A stretch of DNA of 64,000 nucleotides from Mesorhizobium sp. WSM3860 (GTDB lineage Bacteria; Pseudomonadota; Alphaproteobacteria; Rhizobiales; Rhizobiaceae). A program made the translations under genes and the position numbers. Under the pieces are notes generated by a model. The model had not been told where the DNA came from. It saw only the letters and a list, made by a program, of their open reading frames with translations, and did not search any database. Numbering within the stretch: position 1 is the stretch's first letter; every line of letters starts with the position of its first letter. Positions 54,102-62,691 of the stretch are shown here, in pieces. The stretch covers positions 1 through 64,000 of the forward strand of contig NZ_NSGF01000020.1 of the NCBI RefSeq assembly GCF_002294995.1, given 5' to 3'.

Positions 54102-54869
54102 TCAATAGATATCGAAGTCGAAATATTTCGACTGGATCTTCTTGTAGGTGCCGTCGGCAACGATAGCGTCGATTGCCGCATTCAGCCTGTCGCGAAGCGC
54201 TGTGTCCTCCAGACGCACGGCGATGCCGGCCTCGGTCTCGGTGCCCTTGACGTCGCCGACCAGCTTGCAGCAGCCGTCGCTCGCCTTCTTCATCCAGTCG
54301 ACCAGCACGAACTTGTCCGAGATGACGGCGTCGAGACGGCCGTTGAGCAGATCGGTGACCGCCTCTTCCTGGGTCGGGTAGAGCTTCGCCTCGGCGCCGG
54401 CCTTGGCGTAGACGTCCTGGGCGTAGTTGGCCTGGGTGGTCGAGGCCTGGGCACCGACCGTCTTGCCGGCAAGCGAGGCCGGCTCGGTCGAGGCGATGTC
54501 GCTGTCCTTCAGGGCGACCAGCGAAAGCGGCGTGGTATAGTATTTGTGGGTGAAGGCGACCTGCTTCTTGCGCTCCTCGGTGATGCTCATCGAGGCGATG
54601 ATGGCGTCGAATTTCTTGGCCTGCAGGGCCGGAATGATGCCATCCCAATCCTGGGTGACGATCTCGCATTCGACCTTCATCTGCGCGCAGAGCGCATTGG
54701 CGATGTCGATGTCGAAGCCCTCGACCTTGCCGTCCGGCGTGATGGTGTTGAAGGGCGGATAGGCGCCCTCGGTGCCGATCTTGATCTTTTCGGCCGCGTC
54801 TACCGAACCGACGCCGAGCGCCAGCATGGCGGCGGCCGCGGCCGACAGGATCCATCTGGATGTCCGCAT
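54102..54869 (-). CDS. Amino acid ABC transporter, substrate-binding protein
   Basis: 255-aa periplasmic protein of family 3 (polar/basic amino acids). Signal peptide of about 27 residues (MRTSRWILSAAAAAMLALGVGSVDA), mature EKIKIGTEGAYPPFNTITPDGKVEGFDIDIANAL and the GITxDWDGIIPALQAKKFDAIIASMSITEERKK-like family core. An ATG at 54875 is also possible; AAGGGG favours 54869. No permease or ATPase gene is adjacent, so it is an orphan or shares a transporter encoded elsewhere. Confidence 0.88.
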   Translation of the reverse strand: MRTSRWILSAAAAAMLALGVGSVDAAEKIKIGTEGAYPPFNTITPDGKVEGFDIDIANALCAQMKVECEIVTQDWDGIIPALQAKKFDAIIASMSITEERKKQVAFTHKYYTTPLSLVALKDSDIASTEPASLAGKTVGAQASTTQANYAQDVYAKAGAEAKLYPTQEEAVTDLLNGRLDAVISDKFVLVDWMKKASDGCCKLVGDVKGTETEAGIAVRLEDTALRDRLNAAIDAIVADGTYKKIQSKYFDFDIY

Positions 54870-54953
54870 TTTCATCCCCTTGCGTTCAGGTGCTACATGG
54901 TCAGACCCAGCCAAGCACGGCGCGCCAAGCCAGGCAAGCACAGCTTGCGGCGA

Positions 54954-56048
54954 TCAGCGCGCGGCGCGGAAATGCTTGGAGAGCTTCAGCCCCTGCGCCT
55001 GATAGTTGGAGCCCAGCTCGCTGCCATAGAGCGCCTGCGGCCGCTTCAGCATATGCTCGTAGACGAGGCGGCCGACGATCTGGCCGTGGTCGAGGATGAA
55101 CGGCACCTCGTGGCTGCGCACTTCGAGCACCGCGCGGCTGCCGCTGCCGCCGGCGGCGGAATGGCCGAAGCCCGGATCGAAGAAGCCGGCATAGTGGACG
55201 CGGAACTCGCCGACCAGCGGATCGAAAGGCGTCATCTCGGCGGCATAGAGCGGCGGCACGTGCACGGCTTCGCGAGAGACCAGGATGTAGAACTCGTCCG
55301 GGTCGAGCACCAGCTCGCCGGCCCCGCTCTTGTAGAGCGGTTCCCAGAAGTCGACCACATCCTGAGCGGCGCGTTTGTCGACGTCGACGAGGCCGGTGTG
55401 GTGCTTGCCGCGATAGCCGACAAGGCCGTCCTTGTCGCCGTCGAGATCGATAGAGAGCGCAATGCCGCCGCCGGAGATGTTGGGCGGCTCGGTCGCAACC
55501 AGCATCTCGGCGTGATGGAGGTCACGCAACTCATTCTCCGACAGCACCGCGTTGCCGGTGCGGAAGCGTATCTGCGACAGGCGCGAGCCGGCGCGCACGA
55601 CGATCGGGAAGGTGCGCGGGCTGACCTCGAGGTAGAGCGGGCCATGATAGCCGGCGGCGATCTTATCGAACTCATGGCCGCGGTCGGTCATGACGCGGGT
55701 GAAAATGTCGAGCCGTCCGGTCGAGCTCTTCGGATTGGCCGAAGCCGAGACTTCCGCCGGCAGCGCCAGGCTTTCCTGCAGCGGCACGATGTAGACGCAG
55801 CCCGTCTCCAGCACCGCGCCCTCGGCGAGGTTGATCTCATGCAGCTTCAGCCGGTCCAGCTTATCGGCCACCAGATGATCGGGACCGGGCAGAAAGGAGG
55901 CGCGCACGCGAAAGGCCTTGTCGCCCAGTCTCAGATCGAGGCTGGCCGGCTGGATCTGGTTGGTGTCGAGCGCGCGCGGCGATTTCAGCGCGCCCGACTG
56001 GAAGAGCGCCGCGATGTCCTGATCGGGAAGAATGCCTGTCTGCCGCAA
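54954..56048 (-). CDS. dcd: 2'-deoxycytidine 5'-triphosphate deaminase (double-length Dcd)
   Basis: Deaminates dCTP to dUTP in thymidylate supply. The alphaproteobacterial form is a tandem-domain protein; the N-terminal half (LPDQDIAALFQSGAL ... IQPASLDLRLG) and C-terminal half (KSGAGELVLDPDEFYIL ... FDPGFGHS) each show the Dcd/dUTPase fold. I chose the TTG at 56048 (GGAG upstream), which gives 364 aa; an upstream frame to 56144 would add 32 unconserved residues. Confidence 0.85.
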   Translation of the reverse strand: MRQTGILPDQDIAALFQSGALKSPRALDTNQIQPASLDLRLGDKAFRVRASFLPGPDHLVADKLDRLKLHEINLAEGAVLETGCVYIVPLQESLALPAEVSASANPKSSTGRLDIFTRVMTDRGHEFDKIAAGYHGPLYLEVSPRTFPIVVRAGSRLSQIRFRTGNAVLSENELRDLHHAEMLVATEPPNISGGGIALSIDLDGDKDGLVGYRGKHHTGLVDVDKRAAQDVVDFWEPLYKSGAGELVLDPDEFYILVSREAVHVPPLYAAEMTPFDPLVGEFRVHYAGFFDPGFGHSAAGGSGSRAVLEVRSHEVPFILDHGQIVGRLVYEHMLKRPQALYGSELGSNYQAQGLKLSKHFRAAR

Positions 56049-56191
56049 TGTCTGGCTCCGGGCGCTGTCATTATCGTCGCAGTTCCTGTCGCAAAACCGC
56101 GGGACACTTTTGCGGAAGCTGCCTGGTACAACCCTCTTAATCAAGCCGGCAATTGACGCAAGCGCGGTGCGGGTCTAAAGGGTCGTTATCC

Positions 56192-56245
56192 CGTGGTGAT
56201 TTGGCCGGTCGGCTTGCAGCCACGTTAAACAAGTCGCTAAAGGAC
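56192..56245 (+). promoter_or_regulatory. SAM-II riboswitch
   Basis: The sequence CGTGGTGATTTGG...GCAGCCACGTTAAACAA...GCTAAAGG matches the SAM-II class found before methionine genes in alphaproteobacteria. P1 is CGTGG (56192-56196) with CCACG (56220-56224). The downstream TTAAACAAGTCGCTAAAGG supplies the second pseudoknot strand and conserved A-rich segment. S-adenosylmethionine binding would reduce metZ expression. Confidence 0.9.
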
Positions 56246-56268
56246 CGTCGGGCCGCAAGGCCGTATGG

Positions 56269-56298
56269 ACCGGTTGCGACGTCGCGGCCGGTTTTTTT
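56269..56298 (+). terminator. Terminator of the SAM-II expression platform
   Basis: ACCGG...CCGGT enclosing the palindrome GCGAC/GTCGC forms a GC-rich hairpin followed by seven T. It lies between the riboswitch core and the metZ ATG, 18 bases upstream of it, indicating control by transcription termination. A short GGCC-GCAA-GGCC stem (56251-56262) stands between. Confidence 0.85.
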
Positions 56299-56316
56299 GT
56301 GTTTGGAAGCAGGGCG

Positions 56317-57507
56317 ATGACCAAGACGCGTAACTGGAAGCCTCAGACGGCACTCGTGCATGGCGGGACGCTGCGTTCCGGCTTCGGCGAGACCGCGGAG
56401 GCGATGTATCTCACCCAGGGCTATGTCTATGAGACGGCGCAAGCGGCGGAAGCCCGCTTCAAGGGCGAGGAGCCCGGCTTCATCTATTCGCGCTACGCCA
56501 ACCCGACCGTCGATATGTTCGAGAAGCGGATGTGCGCGCTGGAAGGCGCGGAAGACGCACGCGCCACCGCTTCCGGCATGGCCGCAGTGTCCGCCGCCCT
56601 GCTCTGCAGCGTCAAGGCCGGCGACCACATCGTTGCGGCGCGGGCCCTGTTCGGCTCCTGCCGCTGGGTGGTCGAGACGCTGGCACCGCGCTACGGCATC
56701 GAGGCGACGCTGATCGACGGCACCGACATCGCCAATTGGGAAAAGGCGGTCAGGCCGAACACCAAGCTGTTCTTCCTGGAAAGCCCGACCAACCCGACGC
56801 TGGAAGTGGTCGATATCGCTGCTGTCGCCGCCCTCGCCAATTCGATCGGCGCGCGCGTGATCGTCGACAACGTCTTTGCGACGCCGCTGCAGCAGAAGCC
56901 CCTGCAGCTCGGCGCCCATATCGTGGTCTACTCGGCGACCAAGCATATCGACGGACAAGGCCGCTGCCTCGGCGGCGTCATCCTGTCGGACAAGAAGTGG
57001 ATCGACGAGAACCTGCACGACTATTTCCGGCACACCGGCCCGAGCCTGTCGCCATTCAACGCATGGACGCTGCTGAAAGGCCTCGAGACGCTGCCGCTGC
57101 GCGTGCGCCAGCAGACCGAAAGCGCCGGCAAGATCGCGGATTTCCTGGCCGGCCGGCCGGAGATCGCCCGCCTCATCTATCCGGGCCGGGCCGACCATCC
57201 CCAGGCGGATATCGTCAGGAAGCAGATGTCCGGCGGCTCGACGCTGATCTGCCTCGACGTCAAGGGCGGCAAGCAGGCCGCTTTCGCCTTGCAGAACGCG
57301 CTCGACATCGTGCTGATCTCGAACAATCTCGGCGACGCAAAGAGCCTGATCACGCATCCGGCGACGACGACGCACAAGAACCTCAGCGACGAGGCGCGCG
57401 CCGAGCTTGGCATCGGACCAGGCACGCTCAGGCTCTCCGTCGGGCTGGAGGATACCGACGACCTGCTCGCCGACATCGAACAGGCGCTGAAGGCGGCGAA
57501 GGAATGA
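56317..57507 (+). CDS. metZ: O-succinylhomoserine sulfhydrylase
   Basis: 396-aa PLP enzyme of the Cys/Met metabolism family that makes homocysteine directly from O-succinylhomoserine and sulfide. Family segments: FIYSRYANPTVDMFEKRMCALEGAE, SGMAAVSAAL, DNVFATPLQQKPL, PLP Lys209 in VVYSATKHIDGQGR, and NLGDAKSLITHPATTTH. ATG 56317 follows AGGG. Expression is controlled by the SAM-II riboswitch upstream. Confidence 0.93.
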   Translation: MTKTRNWKPQTALVHGGTLRSGFGETAEAMYLTQGYVYETAQAAEARFKGEEPGFIYSRYANPTVDMFEKRMCALEGAEDARATASGMAAVSAALLCSVKAGDHIVAARALFGSCRWVVETLAPRYGIEATLIDGTDIANWEKAVRPNTKLFFLESPTNPTLEVVDIAAVAALANSIGARVIVDNVFATPLQQKPLQLGAHIVVYSATKHIDGQGRCLGGVILSDKKWIDENLHDYFRHTGPSLSPFNAWTLLKGLETLPLRVRQQTESAGKIADFLAGRPEIARLIYPGRADHPQADIVRKQMSGGSTLICLDVKGGKQAAFALQNALDIVLISNNLGDAKSLITHPATTTHKNLSDEARAELGIGPGTLRLSVGLEDTDDLLADIEQALKAAKE

Positions 57508-57548
57508 ACCGCCACGGCGGCAAAGAGGACGCTTGAGCCGCAGCTGGC

Positions 57549-58694
57549 TCAAGCAATCTCTTCGAGTTCAGTCATCCCGCTGTTGCGGATGGTCATTGCG
57601 TTGCCACGCCATTCGACGGCCCCGCCAAGCCAGCCGCGCGCCCAGATGGCGGGAAGCATCGCGTCGCGCACGATCATCGCGGTGACGCTGCGCGGCGACA
57701 GATACCAGCCCTTGGACCAGGCGAGCAGCCATTCGAGCACATAGGCGATCGCCAGCACGCAAAGCGCGGTCGTGGGCAGACTGACACCGGCGCTTGCCGC
57801 CGCGATCAGCGCCAGGAGCAGCGGCACGACCACACCGGTCAGGATTTCGGGCGCAAAGAACAATGGGAAGGTGACGCGGCGCAGGCGGGCCCAGCGCGCC
57901 TGGCGCGACCAGATTTCGGCGAGCGTGCGCTGGCCGAGCGGTTGCTCGAAGGGCGAAGCGACGAGATTGACCCGAAGGCCAAGGCTGTTGACCAGCTTGG
58001 TCGCCGCCGCGTCCTCGGCGATCTCGGCGGCTAAAGCCTGGATGCCGCCATTTGCATCCAGCATCGGTTTGTTCCACAGCATGCTCTTGCCCTGGGCGAA
58101 GCCAAGGCCGAGCGCTTCGCCGGCATATTGCCAGCGCGCCTGCAGCGTGTTGAGGAAGGCGCATTCGACTTCGGCCCAGAAACCGTCCGGCCGCGAGCCG
58201 ATCGGCGTCGAGCAGACGAGGCCGGTGTCCGCCCGCCAGGCCGCCATCAGATGCTGGACATAGTCCTTGGGCATCAGCACGTTGGAATCGGCGAGGATCA
58301 CCCAGTCGTGCCGCGCCGCCTGCCAGCCCTTGATGCAGTTGTTGAGCTTGGGATTGGCGCTGATCCTGTCATCGCCCACCAGCAGCCGCGCCGGAACCTT
58401 GGGAAAGCGCGCGGTCGCGGCATCGATCAGCTTGACGACAGGGTCTTCGCCATTGGCGACGCAGAAGATCAGTTCATAGCTCGGCCAGTCGAGCGAGAAG
58501 GCGCGGTTGAGCGTCTCCTGCGTGAACGGCTCGACGCCGCGCGACGGCACGACGATCGAGACCGGCGGCGGCTCGCCGGAGGGCGCGGGAAGGACGCGAC
58601 GAGCCTTCAGCCGCGACGAAGCGAACAGGATGCTGGCAAGGTTGGAAAAAAGAAGGGCCGAGGAGGCAAAGGCGGCTGCAAAGGTCAGTTCCAT
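57549..58694 (-). CDS. GT21-type lipid glycosyltransferase (ceramide glucosyltransferase-like)
   Basis: 381 aa. N-terminal membrane segment, then a GT-A domain: VSIVVPSRGVEPFTQETLNRAF, ISANPKLNNCIKGW, ADSNVLMPKDY (D1-D3-type acidic motif) and the RQARWARLRR (Q/RxxRW) motif, followed by C-terminal membrane helices. This matches family GT21, which in Mesorhizobium and Agrobacterium includes the processive diacylglycerol glycosyltransferase Pgt that makes phosphate-free glycolipids. That specificity is possible but not proven here. Confidence 0.8.
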   Translation of the reverse strand: MELTFAAAFASSALLFSNLASILFASSRLKARRVLPAPSGEPPPVSIVVPSRGVEPFTQETLNRAFSLDWPSYELIFCVANGEDPVVKLIDAATARFPKVPARLLVGDDRISANPKLNNCIKGWQAARHDWVILADSNVLMPKDYVQHLMAAWRADTGLVCSTPIGSRPDGFWAEVECAFLNTLQARWQYAGEALGLGFAQGKSMLWNKPMLDANGGIQALAAEIAEDAAATKLVNSLGLRVNLVASPFEQPLGQRTLAEIWSRQARWARLRRVTFPLFFAPEILTGVVVPLLLALIAAASAGVSLPTTALCVLAIAYVLEWLLAWSKGWYLSPRSVTAMIVRDAMLPAIWARGWLGGAVEWRGNAMTIRNSGMTELEEIA

Positions 58695-58794
58695 CGAGAT
58701 CTGGTCACTCCGGAAAGGCCGCCCGCGGCCGTTTCAATCACTCGACAGAGCGCCCGAGTCGCCCGCACGGTTTGTGCACACCAACATTGTCATG

Positions 58795-58810
58795 TGTCAC
58801 TTAAATGACA
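58795..58810. promoter_or_regulatory. Palindrome in the GT21 / apaG gap
   Basis: TGTCA-CTTAAA-TGACA is a near-perfect dyad (7 of 8 pairs). A TGTCAT half lies just upstream at 58788-58793. It is 100 bases upstream of the GT21 start and 106 upstream of apaG, so it could be an operator for either. No regulator is suggested by context. Confidence 0.4.
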
Positions 58811-58916
58811 TTGTTTGTCGGCACTTGCGGTGGAAAAGCCGGCAGGTTGGCCACGCTGCGGAGGTAGAACCGCGAAGCGCGACAAATGTTTCCCTGCGGC
58901 GGCACCGGAGTGGCTC

Positions 58917-59309
58917 ATGTATCGTGCCGTGACGCGCAACATCGAAGTGCAGGTCAGGCCGTTCTATCTGGAGGACCGTTCCGATCCGTCCGAGAACCGC
59001 TATGTATGGGGCTACCAGGTGACGATCGACAACCAGTCGGACGAGTTCGTGCAGCTTCTGTCGCGCTACTGGCACATCACCGACGGGCGTGGCCGCGTCG
59101 AAGAGGTGCGCGGCGAGGGCGTGGTCGGCGACCAGCCGGAGCTCAACCCCGGCGACAGCTATCAGTACACGTCGGGATGCCCACTCTCGACGCCGTCCGG
59201 CATCATGGTCGGCCACTACACGATGCGGAACGGCCGCGGCGAGACGTTCGACGTCGCCATTCCGGCTTTCTCGCTCGATATGCCGGGGACGAAGAGGACG
59301 GTGAACTAA
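58917..59309 (+). CDS. apaG: ApaG protein
   Basis: 130 aa from ATG 58917. Fibronectin-III-like beta sandwich: MYRAVTRNIEVQVRPFYLEDRSDP, ENRYVWGYQVTIDNQSDEFVQLLSRYWHITDGRGRVEEVRGEGVVG, QPELNPGDSYQYTSGCPLSTPSGIMVGHYTM. ApaG-type domains are linked to protein-protein interaction and cobalt/magnesium tolerance; the exact role is unknown. It stands alone between GT21 and hslO. The 34 upstream in-frame codons are unconserved. Confidence 0.92.
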   Translation: MYRAVTRNIEVQVRPFYLEDRSDPSENRYVWGYQVTIDNQSDEFVQLLSRYWHITDGRGRVEEVRGEGVVGDQPELNPGDSYQYTSGCPLSTPSGIMVGHYTMRNGRGETFDVAIPAFSLDMPGTKRTVN

Positions 59310-59317
59310 AAACTCGA

Positions 59318-59349
59318 GTTCCTCGCCCCCGCAAAGCGGGGGGAGGAAC
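59318..59349. terminator. Hairpin between convergent apaG and hslO
   Basis: GTTCCT-C-GCCCCCGC and GCGGGGGG-AGGAAC form a stem of about 14 pairs with one bulge and an AAA loop, sited 9 bases after apaG and 11 before the hslO stop. Probable bidirectional terminator. Confidence 0.65.
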
Positions 59350-59359
59350 CGGAGCTTTC

Positions 59360-60367
59360 TCACTCCGCAGCAAACTCCGCCGGATCGAAGTCGTACTGCG
59401 TCGAGCAGAACTCGCAGGCGACATGGATGCCGCCGTCCTCGGTCGAGTCCTTGATCTCCTCGGCCGAAAAGCCTTCGAGAATGCCTCGGATCTTCTCGCG
59501 CGAGCAGGAGCACTGGTCGGCAACCGGCACACCGCGGAAGACGCGCACGCCCTGCTCGTGGAACAGCCGGTAGAGCAGCCGCTCGGCGCCCACCGTCGGA
59601 TCGATGAGCTCGGTCGGCTCGATCGTGGCGAGCAGCGCCAAGAGTTCCCGCCAGGAATTGTCGGCCGGTTCGTGTGCCACGTCTCGCGGATCGCCGTCCC
59701 CGCCGGAAATGTCGGGCACGCGCATGCGTTCGGGCGCCTGCGGCAGGAACTGCGCCAGGATGCCGCCGGCGCGCCATTGCTCGCGAGGCCCGCCGGGGCC
59801 CGGCGTCACCAGCTTCGCAACCGACATCCGCAGATCGGTCGGGATCTGCTCCGACTGGCGGAAATAGGTGCGCGCGGCTTCTTCCAGCGACGTGCCGTCG
59901 AGTTGGACGATACCCTGATAGCGCTGCGTGTGCGCGCCCTGATCGATGGTCAGCGCGAGGACGCCGGCGCCGAGCAGCTTCTCCTGCGAGATCTCGCCCG
60001 AGCCAATCAGCGCCTGCAGCCGGTCGGCGTCGAAGCGCGCATAGGCGCGCAACGAATGCGGCGTTGTGAAGTCCGCCACCAGCATGTCGACCGGTCCGTC
60101 GGTGCGGGCCTGCAGAATGAACTTGCCCTCGAATTTCAGCGACGTGCCGAGCAGCACGGTGAGCACGCAGGCCTCCGCCAGCAGGCGCGCGACCGGCTCG
60201 GGATATTCGTGGCGGCTGAGAATGGCGTCGAGCATCGGCCCGAGCTGCACCGTGCGGCCGCGCACATCCAAGGGCGCTACTTCGTAAGGCACGACATGGT
60301 CGTCGCCTGCGAAGCCGAATTCGCCGAGTTTGGGTTGATGCTCAGCCAAGGAATGCGTTTCCAGCAT
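59360..60367 (-). CDS. hslO: Redox-activated chaperone Hsp33
   Basis: 335 aa from ATG 60367. Cytoplasmic holdase switched on by oxidation. The C-terminal zinc centre is CSC (in VADQCSCSREK) and, after about 30 residues, CEFC, the CxC/CxxC redox switch. N-terminal domain has RTVQLGPMLDAILSRHEYPEPVARLLAEA. Last gene of argD-argF-hslO, an order I recall as conserved in Rhizobiales. Confidence 0.93.
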   Translation of the reverse strand: MLETHSLAEHQPKLGEFGFAGDDHVVPYEVAPLDVRGRTVQLGPMLDAILSRHEYPEPVARLLAEACVLTVLLGTSLKFEGKFILQARTDGPVDMLVADFTTPHSLRAYARFDADRLQALIGSGEISQEKLLGAGVLALTIDQGAHTQRYQGIVQLDGTSLEEAARTYFRQSEQIPTDLRMSVAKLVTPGPGGPREQWRAGGILAQFLPQAPERMRVPDISGGDGDPRDVAHEPADNSWRELLALLATIEPTELIDPTVGAERLLYRLFHEQGVRVFRGVPVADQCSCSREKIRGILEGFSAEEIKDSTEDGGIHVACEFCSTQYDFDPAEFAAE

Positions 60368-60499
60368 GACAAAACTCCGGGGCGCGTCCATCCCGCTTTC
60401 CAGGCGGCATAGATCGAAGCGCGTTCGATTTCAGTGATGGCCCGCAAATAGGCATCACATATCGCCGGATCAAGTTGGCGCGGATCAAGCCCGCCCCTG

Positions 60500-61411
60500 T
60501 CAAGCGCCCAGGCACCAGGCCAGCACCGCCTTCTGGGCGTGCAGCCGGTTCTCGGCCTCGTCGAATACCACCGAATGCGGTCCGTCGATCACCTCGTCGG
60601 TGACTTCCTCGCCGCGATGGGCAGGCAGGCAGTGCATGAAAAGCGCGTCGGACTTCGCCCTCGCCATCAGCGCGGCGTTGACTTGGTAGGGCAGGAAGAC
60701 GTTATGGCCGCGGGCGCGGTGCTCCTGGCCCATCGACACCCAGCTGTCGGTGACGACGCAATCCGCCTGGTCCACGGCCTCTTCGGCCGAGCCGGCAAAC
60801 CTCACCTTGCCGCCATTGGCCTTCGCCCAATCGACATATTTCTCGAACGGCTCGCTGCCCTCCGGCACCGCGACATTGAGATTGAAGCGGAACCGCGCCG
60901 AGGCTTCCAGAAGCGAGTGCAGCACGTTGTTGCCGTCTCCGGTCCAGGCGAAGGTCTTGCCGACCACCGGACCGCGATGCTCCTCGTAGGTCATGATGTC
61001 GGCCATCAGCTGGCAGGGATGGGTATCGTCGGTCAGCCCATTGATCACCGGAACGGTGGCGTTCTCGGTGAGCTCAAGCAGCCGGTCATGCGAGGTGGTG
61101 CGGATCATGATGGCATCGACATAGCGCGACAGCACCTTGGCGGTGTCGGCGATGGTTTCGGAACGCCCGAGCTGCATCTCGGTGCCGGTCAGCATGATGG
61201 TCTCGCCGCCGAGCTGGCGCATGCCGACGTCGAAGGAAACGCGCGTGCGCGTCGAAGGCTTGTCGAAGATCATCGCCAGCACCTTGCCTTCGAGCGGCTT
61301 CGAACGCTCGCCGGCCTTGAGCCTGGTCTTTCGCGCCACCGCATCGTCCAGCATGATGCGCAGATCGCCTGCGGAAACGGCGGACAGATCGGTGAAGTGA
61401 CGAACGCTCAT
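60500..61411 (-). CDS. argF: Ornithine carbamoyltransferase
   Basis: 303-aa arginine-biosynthetic enzyme making citrulline from ornithine and carbamoyl phosphate. Carbamoyl-phosphate loop KPSTRTRVSFDVGM, the HPCQLMADI segment, the ornithine-binding DSWVSMGQE loop and HCLPAHRGEEV are all intact. Starts 15 bases after argD, in one operon with argD and hslO. Confidence 0.95.
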   Translation of the reverse strand: MSVRHFTDLSAVSAGDLRIMLDDAVARKTRLKAGERSKPLEGKVLAMIFDKPSTRTRVSFDVGMRQLGGETIMLTGTEMQLGRSETIADTAKVLSRYVDAIMIRTTSHDRLLELTENATVPVINGLTDDTHPCQLMADIMTYEEHRGPVVGKTFAWTGDGNNVLHSLLEASARFRFNLNVAVPEGSEPFEKYVDWAKANGGKVRFAGSAEEAVDQADCVVTDSWVSMGQEHRARGHNVFLPYQVNAALMARAKSDALFMHCLPAHRGEEVTDEVIDGPHSVVFDEAENRLHAQKAVLAWCLGA

Positions 61412-61426
61412 CGGCAGATTCCAGAA

Positions 61427-62626
61427 CTACTTCGCGGCTTCGGCCGCAATCGCGTCGGTCAGGCGCCTGGCGCCCGACCGAATGCGCTTCAGCGCTTCGC
61501 CGATCTCCTCGTCGGTGACGGTGAGCGGCGGCAAAAGCCGGATGACGTTGTCGCCCGCCGGCACCGCAAGCAAATGCTGGTCGCGCAGCGCCATGTTAAC
61601 CTTGGCGTTGGGCATGGCACATTGCAGCCCAAGCATCAGGCCGGTTCCCCGGATGCCTTCGATGATCTCGGGAAATTCGTCGGCGACCGCCGCCAGTCCC
61701 TGCTTCAGCAGCAATGCCTTGCGCTGAACGTCCTCGAGGAAGCCGTCGGCCAGCACGACGTCGAGCACGGCATTGCCCACCGCCATCGCCAGCGGATTGC
61801 CGCCGAAAGTGGTACCGTGCACGCCGGCCGTCATGCCGGCCGCCGCCTCGTCGGTTGCGAGGCAGGCACCCATCGGAAAACCGCCGCCGATGCCCTTGGC
61901 GATCGCCATCAGGTCAGGCGTGACGCCCGCCCACTCATGCGCAAACAGCTTGCCGGTGCGGCCGATGCCGCACTGGACCTCGTCGAAGATCAGAAGCAGG
62001 CCGTGGCGGTCACAGAGCTGCCGAAGCCGCTTCAACGACTGCGGCGGCACCGGGCGGATGCCGCCCTCGCCCTGTACGGGTTCGATCAGGATGGCCGCGG
62101 TTTCCGGTGTGATCGTCTTCTCGGCGGCGTCGATATCGTCGAACGCGACCTGGTCGAAGCCCTCGACCTTCGGACCGAAACCCTCAAGATATTTGTACTG
62201 CCCGCCGGCGGCGATCGTCGCCAGCGTGCGACCGTGGAAGGCGCCCTCGAAAGTGGTGATGCGGAAACGCTCCGGATGGCCTTTGACGAACTGGTAGCGC
62301 CTGGCCGTCTTGATGGCGCATTCCAGCGCCTCGGCGCCCGAATTGGTGAAGAACACCTTGTCGGCGAAGGTTGCATCGACCAGTCTTTCGCCCAGCCTGC
62401 GCTGCTCCGGAATCTCGTAGAGGTTAGAGACGTGCCACAGCTTGGCCGCCTGCCCGGTGAGCGCCGCGACCAGGTGCGGATGGCTGTGGCCCAGCGAGTT
62501 CACGGCGATGCCGCCGGCGAAGTCGAGATATCGCTCGCCCTTATCGGTGACCAGCCAGGTCCCCTCCCCGCGGTCGAAGGCCAGGGGTGCGCGAGCAAAA
62601 GTCTCGTAAAGCGCCGAACCGCTCAT
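61427..62626 (-). CDS. argD: Acetylornithine aminotransferase
   Basis: 399-aa PLP aminotransferase of class III in arginine synthesis. FTNSGAEALECAIKTARRY, FEGAFHGRTLATIAA, LIFDEVQCGIGRTGKLFA and PLP Lys244 in AIAKGIGGGFPMGA. The ATG at 62626 follows GGAG at 9 bases. Its first base is the last base of the stop codon of an Arg-rich 21-codon leader ORF, and a terminator-like hairpin points into it, suggesting attenuation. Confidence 0.95.
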   Translation of the reverse strand: MSGSALYETFARAPLAFDRGEGTWLVTDKGERYLDFAGGIAVNSLGHSHPHLVAALTGQAAKLWHVSNLYEIPEQRRLGERLVDATFADKVFFTNSGAEALECAIKTARRYQFVKGHPERFRITTFEGAFHGRTLATIAAGGQYKYLEGFGPKVEGFDQVAFDDIDAAEKTITPETAAILIEPVQGEGGIRPVPPQSLKRLRQLCDRHGLLLIFDEVQCGIGRTGKLFAHEWAGVTPDLMAIAKGIGGGFPMGACLATDEAAAGMTAGVHGTTFGGNPLAMAVGNAVLDVVLADGFLEDVQRKALLLKQGLAAVADEFPEIIEGIRGTGLMLGLQCAMPNAKVNMALRDQHLLAVPAGDNVIRLLPPLTVTDEEIGEALKRIRSGARRLTDAIAAEAAK

Positions 62627-62691
62627 TATATGCGTCTCCGGAACCGGAAATCAAAAAAGCCGCCAATGCGGCGGCCTTTGCGGCTTATCAT
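62626..62691 (-). CDS. Putative arginine-rich leader peptide of argD
   Basis: ATG at 62691 to TAA at 62626-62628, 21 residues: MISRKGRRIGGFFDFRFRRR followed by Ile. Seven residues are Arg (positions 4, 7, 8, 16, 18, 19, 20). The stop overlaps the argD start as TAATG. The hairpin at 62655-62679 lies inside codons 5-12, between the two Arg clusters. There is no clear Shine-Dalgarno before the ATG, and an alternative promoter reading exists (TTGACT-N17-GATAAG just upstream), so translation is not established. Confidence 0.4.
   Translation of the reverse strand: MISRKGRRIGGFFDFRFRRRI
62653..62679 (-). terminator. Terminator-like hairpin in the argD leader
   Basis: On the minus strand GCCGCC-GCATT-GGCGGC, extended by a G-U and three A-U pairs, is followed directly by six T. 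It can only terminate transcription moving toward argD. An upstream AAGCCGC can pair with the GCGGCTT of the 3' arm, offering a mutually exclusive antiterminator. Confidence 0.65.
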
